A stretch of DNA of 64,000 nucleotides, from the NCBI GenBank assembly GCA_030159075.1, contig BROG01000006.1, positions 2,985,001 to 3,049,000 on the forward strand, given 5' to 3'. Positions 36,001 to 45,900 of the stretch are shown here, piece after piece. The number at the start of each line of letters is the position of its first letter. Position 1 is the first letter of the stretch. Source of the DNA: Atrina japonica (taxonomy: Eukaryota > Mollusca > Bivalvia > Pterioida > Pinnidae). The position numbers were made by a program, and so were the translations under genes. Below the pieces are notes generated by a model. It saw only the letters and a list, made by a program, of their open reading frames with translations. It was not told the origin of the DNA and made no database searches.

Positions 36001-36305
36001 CTTTTGCTTTTATCTATTTAACTTGAAAGTGGTAAAAGGATATGTATAGAAATACAATATTTTATTTAGAAAAAACCCATCAAGGTTTTCGATGAAATAC
36101 TGACGTATATTCATGTTTGACATGCTTTCCGTATCGATGTAACAGCAGTGAACGGTACGCGTGCGATCGCTAATTAGGGGTGTTTGTATCACGTTGTTTA
36201 TACAATTTTCTGACTAATTGCAGTGTATCTGTGCACTAGTTTTGATCAGTATTTCTTTAAATTGTATAATGTGTGAATCGGAGAAACTCTTACGATATTT
36301 CATGT
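33045..36305. repeat. Segmental repeat, copy 2 (downstream of ASNS copy 1)
   Basis: Same order and orientation as copy 1 at 12298-16030. It lacks the poly-C run and 14.3-15.3 kb insert of copy 1, and carries its own insertion at 33712-34800. No ASNS exon follows its right end; the hammerhead repeat does. Confidence 0.75.
33712..34800 (+). mobile_element. Unclassified interspersed element, TAGCTCAC...GAGGCCCTC
   Basis: Inserted in segmental copy 2 and absent from copy 1, so the borders are well set: it starts TAGCTCACTTGAGCCGAAGG and ends GGTGAGCGATTGAGGCCCTC. The middle holds two diverged ~200-base direct repeats (around CTACATGAATTGAAAAA and TTCTGAGTGATCTACATGG). No intact protein frame. 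Confidence 0.7.
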
Positions 36306-36429
36306 AGTTCAATATAAGCCGGTAAAGGGCCTTTAAATAAATTGCGAAGAAGAAAATATTCTTATCATTTCTACAGAATTTTTCAGTGTGTACACAAAGG
36401 CGGATTTGGTAATACATTTATGTTTATTA

Positions 36430-36600
36430 AGTGACCTTGTATGATACCAACCTTCTTACTTTTGGAGATATAGATAATATTAAATTCTAGCTCAACTGAT
36501 GAAGTCGTACTGTCAGAAACGATCGTCTTGTTCATTTGATTTGTTCTGATTTGCAAAACTATAACTTTGGTATTATATTTTATAAAATTTGGTATTATAT
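36430..36600 (+). mobile_element. Hammerhead-containing dispersed repeat, copy 4 (plus strand)
   Basis: Shares GACCTTGTATGATACCA before and ACTATAACTTTGGTATTAT after the ribozyme motif with the other copies. About 200 bases from copy 2 and in opposite orientation. Confidence 0.6.
36490..36533 (+). ncRNA. Hammerhead ribozyme-like motif, copy 4
   Basis: GCTCAA, CTGATGA, GTC...GTC region (stem II poorly paired), CAGAAAC, GATC loop, GTC, then TTGTTC. Stem I is weakened by a G-to-T change, so this copy is probably inactive. Confidence 0.45.
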
Positions 36601-36727
36601 TTTATAATATTTATAACATGGTAATAGGTAAAATATACAAGCTATAGATAAAACCTGATACATATGATCATTATTGCATACACTGATACCAACTATACAG
36701 TTGTCAACCGATTCATTAAGTACTAAA

Positions 36728-36920
36728 TATTATAAACATAATACCAAATTTATAATGCTCAAGGCGATCGTTTCTGTCAATTAGACTTCATCAGTTGAGC
36801 TCCAATATAAAATACATTTCTAAAGGGAAAGGGGTATTATACAAGGTCCAATGATAAATCTAAATGCGTAGCCAAATCCGTCTAAGAGTAACCACTGTAA
36901 AAAAGATGACTATCTTAGAT
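36728..36920 (-). mobile_element. Hammerhead-containing dispersed repeat, copy 2
   Basis: Aligns over its length with 16868-17075, including ATCCGTCTAAG and AAGAGTAACCACTG on the plus strand. Confidence 0.65.
36757..36800 (-). ncRNA. Hammerhead ribozyme-like motif, copy 2
   Basis: Stem I GCTCAA/TTGAGC is perfect, and core CTGATGA, stem II GTC/GAC and GAAAC are intact. The cleavage triplet reads GCC rather than GTC, which breaks the A-U pair at the base of stem III. Confidence 0.55.
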
Positions 36921-36949
36921 GTCTTTAAAAAGTTGACATTGTTAATTAT

Positions 36950-37360
36950 AGAGCAGAAACAAATGTTCGGGTATTCGGGAATTGATAGTAAAAGGTTAGT
37001 GTTCGAATATATAATCACAATTTTTCGAATATTCAAATGTCCAATACCAGTATATTACACACGTGTGACATCATTGTGTTAATATAATAAAAACCTCAGA
37101 TACCAAAGTATAAATCTGCAGGATGTCCAGGATATAGATACGAATTTGGTAAAATTGGACAAACACGGACCTCTGGAAATCAAGAGGTGGGATCAGGTTC
37201 CATGGAGGAAAGATTAAGAACTTATGTTTCGCGAAAATAAAGTCTCGCAAAAATTTCTGGATTTAAAGTATATAATCACCATTTTTCGAATATTCGGTCA
37301 CATGCCCAGTACCAGTATAATGCATATATATAATATCATTGTGTTATTATTAATCGACGT
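36950..37360. repeat. ~105-base direct repeats around a Penelope-like tail
   Basis: ATATATAATCAC..TTTTTCGAATATTC ... CCAGTATA ... ATCATTGTGTTA occurs at about 37005-37085 and again at 37270-37350. Between them, 37096-37205 is a Penelope-like 3' tail (minus orientation). Confidence 0.65.
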
Positions 37361-37587
37361 GGAAATCAACAAGGGTAATTTTATAATAAACCAAGTATGA
37401 GCGAATGTCAGTATAAAGGTACTCTCACAGATTTTCCGGTACAACACATATCATATTTATAAGCATTCGTTCCCGTGTAATTAGCCAGTAAAAATGAATA
37501 ATTACACATGTATACTGGGAAGTGTATTCGAATACGAATCACGAGTATTGGAATACAGAGTTATGGTATTCTTCTGTTATATTTTAT

Positions 37588-38090
37588 CAATTTGAATGAA
37601 TATTATATCTATACTTCCAATTTTTAGGACAGGGTATCTTTCAATTGTAGTTATGAATATAAATTGCAAAAAAACCTGTTTGTGGCAAGTTGAAGAACAA
37701 ACTATTAAGACACATGTATCTTTCTTAATGTCTCGTCACAATATTAACATAAACAAAATCAATTCATTAAATAATTGACGGTGAAAATTCTATTCAAATG
37801 CGACAAGAAATGGCTTCACAATATTTTTTTGAAAATATGTGGTCTTATACGAAATATATAGTAACAAATAATAACGTCTATAAACCTTTGACAATTGGCT
37901 GTATTTCATCAATTTAAACGAATAGTATATCTATACTTACAGTTTTGAAGACGATAGCTTTCAATTGCGGTTTTGAATGTAAAATGCAAAATCCAATTTG
38001 TGGCAAGTTGAACATTAAAATATCATATACATAATTATGTTCTTCTCAATATCTCGTCACAATATCAACATAAAAATGAAAACAATATTA
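37588..38090. repeat. ~320-base tandem duplication
   Basis: 37588-37780 and 37908-38090 match imperfectly (TATATCTATACTT, CTTTCAATTG, GTGGCAAGTTGAA, TCTCGTCACAATAT). Confidence 0.7.
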
Positions 38091-38312
38091 TCTATTTTCA
38101 TAATGCTTGCAATATATTCATATCCTTAAACCTATATTTGAATATTAGCATGAACTACTGGTGTGTAGTCACTTGTTGTTTATTGTTAACTTCTCTCCCC
38201 TGAAAAACAATTGATTCTACTTAAAAAATGATGTAGATAAGTCCAAATGTGTATTAAGGGATAGATGAGTTAATACCATGATAGGTCAACCATGTCGTAC
38301 AACGAACCTCCT

Positions 38313-38594
38313 GAGCCAGTCTGGCTCAGTCGGTAGCGCGCTCAACTCTTGATTGTGAGGTCGTAAGCTCGAGTCCAGCCGGCGGCAGGTTGGTTTCCTG
38401 TCCTTCGGATGAGACAGTAAACATCGAGGTCCCGTGTCGCAGTTGGTATCGGCACGTTAAAGAACCCTCACTGCTCAATGACCGTTAGTGCCGAGCATAG
38501 GCCAAAATTTGAAGCCCCTCACCGGCATCTGGTGACGTCTCCATATGAGTGAAATATTCTTGAGTGGGACATTAAACAACAATAAACAAACAAA
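38313..38594 (+). repeat. tRNA-derived SINE (family 1), with TSD
   Basis: Head CTGGCTCAGTCGGTAGCGCG; tail ACAATAAACAAACAAA. A probable TSD ACAACGAAC lies on both sides. Confidence 0.88.
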
Positions 38595-38715
38595 ACAACG
38601 AACTCCTGGATAACAGTCATTTTAATTTATAAAATACATGTCGTAAACACGTTTGTCATTCACTTTTTGTCAACTCTTGGCATATTTCAGATGACTATTA
38701 AAAATGGCACATATT

Positions 38716-38718
<3 letters not shown>

Positions 38719-38797
<79 letters not shown>
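38719..38797. repeat. (TA)n microsatellite
   Basis: About 39 TA units with one slip. Confidence 0.95.
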
Positions 38798-38800
<3 letters not shown>

Positions 38801-39707
38801 CATCATGAGATCAAAACATGAGACAATCATCTCGAATAGGAATAGACTATATGGAGAGATCCCACACAACACGATAGTTATGCCTTGGCTGTTAAATAGA
38901 TTCATTTTAGTTTTGGTGGTAAATAAGAATTTAGTACCGTCTACTAAAACTGCCAAGGTATTCATTCGATAAGGAATTATATACTGGGTATAATTCCTGC
39001 TTATATATCCAAATCTCTAAATAAGCATAGAATTTTACTCTAGTGGTAATATGTTGTGTGGGATATAATATAATATAATATAATGCATTGCTTGTTTAAA
39101 GTAGGTATGTCCAAAACTACATTTTTCTACATGATTATGTACATTTATGTCAAATGTTCAAATCTTGATTTTTGTTACTTTACATAACATATCCTCAGAT
39201 TAAGGGATGAAACAATGTAAATTATTTGAAAGTTTACATTGCTTTCGTTAATGCACACATTTGCATTAAATACGGTTCAAATGTTTTGTTTATCATATTT
39301 TTAGGTGTATGTTACAACTAAAACACCATCGACTAGAAATAAGGGAATAATTTGGGTTTCCAGCATGAAAATATAACACTCAAAATCCTACATATTGTCA
39401 TGTATCATATAATATTTTATGATAATTAATTGATATTTAATATTTGAAAATAATATACAAATTTAAACACTTAAAATTAACAGTCTTTATTATTTACGCG
39501 AAAATGCACTGGAGCTCTGTATTGTGCAGACTTAATACTATGTAACTGATATACATATTGTCGTCTTTCACTTGATAAAGGCCAAGTGGCCGAAAATTTG
39601 TGAAATTTGAGTGTTTTACTGTTTTTTCGCATACTGATACTTCCCTTTGGAGGACATTAAATTTTATATTAATTTAAACAACAACAATATAATTACATTA
39701 AGAACGT

Positions 39708-39911
39708 CTATGTTTCTGTTTTGTAGTGTTTCAATGTCCGGGCGGAAGGGTCGTCACTAGTCGACCATTTCGGCATCCAAAAGTATGGTATCCACTCTGC
39801 TTGGTTTGGGTAATACTTTTCAAATATCCGCCTATAATATAGAGCTTCCTTTGTCTTTGGTGGATTATGTGTATACCCAGCGGACGCTTGCTGTAGCTCA
39901 TCATCATTGAT
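39708..39911 (-). CDS. ASNS: ASNS copy 2, coding exon 9 (residues 485-551, stop)
   Basis: Acceptor CCTGTTTTACAG. Encodes [40 protein letters not shown] then stop. Confidence 0.92.
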   Translation of the reverse strand: MNDDELQQASAGYTHNPPKTKEALYYRRIFEKYYPNQAEWIPYFWMPKWSTSDDPSARTLKHYKTET

Positions 39912-42900
39912 CTGTAAAACAGGAAGTGAAATATAGCGACGGGAAATACTTTCCCTGAATGAATCTGGATTCGTACCATATGACTCAAAGTTGACTTTAT
40001 GTAATTTTTGAGACAATAAATTCAAATACTTGTATTAGTTAAAGTCTACGAATTTCAAATAACTGGTTCTATGCTAAATATGATTACATAATTTTTGTTA
40101 AACTTTGTATAAAGTTGAATATCCAAATTACAACGAAAAAATTTATTTGTAATAAGTTGAGAAATGAGTACAATGCATCTTTAGCAAAGTGAAACATGAA
40201 TTATGCATTTGAAGCTGTTTTTTCACTGGTTATTGGCACATATGCTCCTGAAATATATGTCATAATCAAATACCTGTTCTGCTACATGGTCTTGCAGAAT
40301 TTCATGCCATGACCGACTAACAGAGGAAATTCCATCACTAAATGCTTCTTTTGGTCGCCAAAGGATCTCGTCCGGTAATAATCCAATTCCATCAAACGCA
40401 GATCTAATGATATATTTTTCTATTCCTTTTTGTGGTGCTTTAATTGCAGCAGGAAGTGATAATACATAACTGCTAAATCTGTGGTCTAGGAAAGGTACTC
40501 TAATTTCCAAGCTGCAAGTATATATTAAACTACTGCTTCAGTATATTCATCTATATTTTCTCACTAAACAAAACGTTTGTTAAATACGAAAGCTTAATTT
40601 TGTTCAGCGTTAAAATGACTTTAAAAGTCTATATAACGCGAAAAGGGCATTGTTATGCAAAACAGGCGTTATAACGACTTTTGATAGGCGTTATTACGCA
40701 AAACAAAGGCGTTATAACGACTTTTGAAAGACGTTATCACGCTAAAAAAGACGTCATAACTTCTTTTGAAAGGCGTTAATACGCGAAAAAGGCATTATAG
40801 CGGCTTTTGTAAGGCGGTATTTCGCGCAAAAAGGTGTTATAACGACTTTTGAAATCGTTATAACGATTTTTGGAAGGCGTTTTTAGGCGAAAAGGGTGTT
40901 ATAACGACTTTTGAAAGAAAAATACTTCATTACGACTTTTGAAATGCATTATTGCTGGAAAAGAGGGCGTAATAATGACTTTTGAAAGGGGTTATTACGA
41001 CTTTTGAAAGCCGTTATTACTGGAAAAAAGGCGTTATACCACGAACATATTTAAAGGGCATTATCACTGCAGAACGAACCAAGAGAGTATCGTTGTATCT
41101 ATCTTGAAAACAGAAAGAAAAGGGTTGTATATTTCAACCAAGCATGAATTTCGCGTAATAACCTTTTTTGCATGATATCGCCTTTCTAAAGTCGTTATAG
41201 CGCCTTTTTCACATAATAACGCAATTTTATTTTTTTTCTGTTTCTTTCTGTTTTGTTTTGTTTTTTTGGGTTTTTTTTTTATTTATTTATTTCATTATTA
41301 TTATGTTTTTGCTGGACAAAGTTGAGCCTTGTAGGCTTTCATAATTTAGCAACTGTAGTCGTTCAGGATATATGTTCTATGTTCAGGGAATTTAGAAACC
41401 AAAACAATATTGTCTATTTACAAAACATCAGGGTGTACAAGTCAATTATTTTGCCTTGCCCTGACTCCATACATTACTATAGCTCTAATAGTATGTACCG
41501 ACTTCTAGCCTGTTGCCTGTTATCATTTTAATTAGATTTGCAGTGTTTGCTAATTTGTGCCAATTTATCTATTTATGGTAGATCTATACACGTTTAAAAG
41601 GGACATAAGTTGTGTTTGATTTTTTTTTTTTAAATTGTCCTCCTGTTTTACTACTTATTACAGATTGATATACAATAATAAAAAGATATAGACACAGGCG
41701 TAAAAATTCTTGAATTCCTATATATTTTGTGCAAATTGCTTGTGAATCCCACTTTGGTAATTATTCACTTGCAATTTATTAATTCAACTTTATTATTTGT
41801 ACATGCACACCACACTGGACCTGACCTTATCTTCACAAAATATATCGGAATACATGTATTAAGTTTGTTTTCTGTATATATATACATGTATATAAGGCTC
41901 TTATTTCTCATTGTACCTCAAGTGCACGTTGTAAAAGTAGACGAAATCGGAATATATTTTGGGTAAACACATGTAATGTCCCTTTAATCTTTCAATATTT
42001 TTCTACCTTGTAAGTACATGTGTAAATGACACAATGAAGCACTCACATGCTCGCACACACAATTTAATTGAATAAACATGCAAAATTATAACGGTATAGG
42101 ACAAAATATAATAGCACAGTATTATCATGTACTACATCACAACTTACCCCCAAGCGGCTGTGGTACGGTCTCCACGGAGAACATCGTACATGTACAAGTC
42201 ATTACACAGACGGAGACTTTCGACTTCTCCGGCTGTAGAACTAGGTGCTTTGTGGAAATAGATATACCCCTGCATTAATTCATCCGCTCCTTCACCAGAC
42301 AAAATCACTGTAGTATCTGTTTTCTCTTTTATATACTTGCTGACCAGGAACATTCCTGGCAAAAAACAATGTAAAATAGTTATGGCAACTGTCCGTTCTT
42401 TAACAAATCAAATATCGATTACTGAACTTGTCTGAATTATTTTTAATTGAAAGCTAGCTTACTTAATCTATAATACAACACACACACGAGATTATATTAT
42501 ATTATATTTTCTATCGAATTAAAGTAACATTTTACACTTTTATTTAAAATAATTCACATTTTTGTGTTCACTTAAAACACAATTTATATTTACAACTTGA
42601 AAAGAGTAATATAGGGAAATCGATCTCAGGATACGGTAAATCAGACGTCATAAATACCCAGGAATTTGTTTGGATTTTTATGTTTTGTTATGGTCATTAT
42701 TCATTTTAGTGCGGGTTACCACATTTTATTTTTATTTTGTCACAATATTATTAAAGAAAAAAATATGTTCAGCATAGAGCATTCATAATTGAACTGACAT
42801 TATTTCACATCTTATTAGTACAATAAGTCTGAACACACCATGACACAAAAAGGACGATCTTTTGATTTAAAAGATGATGCTATATGCATTTATCATAATT

Positions 42901-45900
42901 ATATAAATCTTCATAAATATTGTGGACGACCCCAAGACATGTCAATTTCTTATTAACCAGACGGAATGAAAACACTTCAGATTTCCAGTTAATGTATTTG
43001 GCACATTATTACTGAACAACTGCTTGTCATCTTTTTCATTTTTATTAATTTTTTTGTTTCCTCGTCATATTTATTATCAGTTACATAAAAAACATAGTAG
43101 TTATCATGCTTATTTGGGAATGTAATCCTTGCTGTCTCATGTGGTTCAACGCATATAGAATCTGTTAGATAAAACAAAAACTGTAACTTGTTCGTAGAAA
43201 GAAATACACATGAGACTCACAGCGCCTAAGAAATTCAGTGTAATGAAATACATGTACATCAACAGATTTACACATAGGCCTACACTTACAATGGCTGGCG
43301 TTTCCTGTTCTTCAGATTAGAGGTCCCGTGTCACAGACACAGTAGGTTTCGGTACGTTAAAGAATATAAATATAAATATAATACCTATCTAGGTGATATA
43401 TAATTTACCCACTGATGTTCGTATAGTAGTGATATTGTATCTCTCTATGCGATATTATATAGCTTACATTCTGTTGTTCGCTTGCTTATTGTTGTTTAAC
43501 GTCCCACTCAAGAATATTTCACTAATATGGAAACGTCACCAAATGTCAGTGAAGGGCTTCAGATTTTGGCCTATGCTCGACACTTACGGCCATTTAGCAG
43601 TGAGGGTTCTTAAACGTGCCGACACTTACTGTGACACGGGACCTCGGTTTTTACTCATCCGAACGACAGGAAACCAACCTGCCGCCGCCTGGACTCGAGC
43701 TCACGACCTCAAAATCTAGAGTGCGCACCGACTGAGCCATGCCGTTCGTATTGCTGTGATATCGTAACTATCAGGACGATATATATCACTTGGCCACTGA
43801 TACTTGTATTGTTGTGATATCGTAACTCTCCGGGCGATATATATCGTGGCCACTGATAATCGTATTGGTGTAATATCTTACCTCTCTATGTGATATATAA
43901 CTAACTCACTGATGCCCGTATGAGGGTGATATCGTACCTCTCCATGTTTTATATAACTTACCCACTGATACTCGTTGTTTGTTTGTTTGTTTATTGTTGT
44001 TTAACGTCCCACTCAAGAATATTTCACTCATATGGAGACGTCACCAAATGCCGGTGAAGGGCTTCAAATTTTTGGCCTATGCTCGGCACTTACGGCCATT
44101 GAGCAGTGAGGGTTCTTTAACGTGCCGACACCTACTGTGACACGGGACCTCCAGCTTTTACTGTCTCATCCGAAAGACAGGAAACCAACCTGTCGCCGGC
44201 GGGACTCGAACTCACGACCTCACGATCCAGAGTCGAGCGCGCTACCGACTGAGCCAGGCGCCGGCTCACTGATACTCGTATTGTGGTGATATAATACCTC
44301 TCTATGTGATATATAACTCATCTACTGATGCCCGTATGGTGGTGATATCGTAAATCTGTATGTAATATATATATCTTACCCACTGATGCCCGTATGGTGG
44401 TAATATCGTAACTCTCCAGGTGGTATATAACTGAGTCAAGTGCGTCTATTCCTTCTTCGGGTGTAAACACTATCTCATGATGTTCACTACCGATGTGTCT
44501 GGCAACCTAAAGTAGAGAGTGTGGTACATGTCAACAAAGGGTTTATTTATTGCTCATCAACTAGGGTTAGGATCATGGTTATAATGACATCCGTTCAAGA
44601 TCTAAACTTTAAAGGAAAACGGTTTTTTTTTTTCAGAAATACAGTGGCAGTTTGTCTTAAACAGTGGATGAGTACACCCGGATTCAATTTACTCTAGAGA
44701 GACCTAATGATTAACTGCATGATGTTGTAAAGAGTCAGTCATGAAACACAAAGAAAATTGATAAATATGTTAAAATATCCGTGATATACCCGCTATAATC
44801 TAATTGTTTTAATTTTAAAAATGTGAAATTTACATTCTAGGACAGAATGTTGCTTCTAGGAGAACATGTATACAGAAAGACATCCACATTTTAAAAATTC
44901 CACTTACCTTTTTAGCTGCTTGAAGATCAGGGCTTCCTTCCATACCAATAGAAAATGTCTGTATTGGATATTTTAACCCAATTTCTTTTGATTTTTTAAC
45001 CAATAAAGCTGCAACAAGACTTGAATCAAGACCACCTAAAAGAGACCACATGAAATATCAAATACATATATACTTATCATTAACACTGATGTTGATGTGA
45101 AGTATGTTAATTATCATTCCTTTTTTATTTACAGTTGTCTTTATTTCCATTCATTTATCTATATTTTATTATTTTATGAAGAAATTTTGATGACATATTG
45201 ACGAGTACTCTTACCTGATAGCAAGCAGCCAATTCTTCTCTCAGCCATCAGTCTTTTCGTGACAGCAGCCTCCAGCAGGTTTCTGATGTTAGATGTAGCA
45301 TTATCTATAAAGGTATTGCAATGATTTTAATGAAAGAAGAAGACTATTAAATTCGATCCCTGTCTCGAGGATATTAAAATGGAATCTCAGTCAGAGGATT
45401 ACGATTGTTGAGTGTCAGTTCAGAGCCTTCAATATTGGTTTTGATCATTTTGATTTAAGCTTAATATTTTATTGATAAGACATTTGTAATGAAGTTATGG
45501 TAACGTTGTACTTCTGGTATAACGCGTGCAGTTTGTCAACACTACAAAAGTTAACAATGAAAGATATCCCCATAAAAGTCAACAAATATAAGAGTGATGT
45601 AATAGTTAAAAGACATTTTCTTCGTCTGACTAGAAATATTGTATTGCTTTACTTTACTTCATATAAATTATATTGTAGATATACTTATCACTATTTCGAT
45701 TTTTATTATTCTATTATTATTTTATTTTCATCGCATAATACAAACATACTAATATGATATTACGATGAATACCAGACAAACAAAAATTTCTTTTAAACGA
45801 CAACTACGGGGAATTCCATGACATATAGATGTATTCCATATCAGGCAGCTCACTTTACGAAGAAAGATATCAGGCAGCTCACTTTACGAAGAAAGATATC

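Larger units (their letters stand above)
36306..39707. other. Spacer between the two ASNS genes
   Basis: Repeats described separately, plus a probable polyadenylation signal for ASNS copy 2 (AATAAA on the minus strand at 39486-39491). No gene. Confidence 0.55.
42356..44379 (-). other. ASNS copy 2, intron 6: exon-derived array and SINEs
   Basis: The half next to exon 6 (43390-44379) is the exon-derived tandem array with two inserted SINEs. 43297-43367 is a deletion-riddled SINE-1 core fragment (plus). 42356-43290 shows nothing recognisable. Confidence 0.65.
43390..44435 (-). repeat. Tandem array derived from ASNS copy 2 exon 6 and its splice donor
   Basis: The true exon end (plus strand CTTACCCACTGATGCCCGTA...ATATAACTGA) is followed leftward by about seven degenerate copies of the same ~57-base segment, each carrying CACTGAT, GATATCGTA, CTCTC and GATATATAAC blocks: about 43393-43465, 43740-43792, 43790-43848, 43848-43905, 43903-43960, 43957-44320 (split by a SINE) and 44318-44375. 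On the minus strand each unit corresponds to the residues [18 protein letters not shown] plus the donor GGTAAG; some units keep a usable-looking GT donor. Confidence 0.8.
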
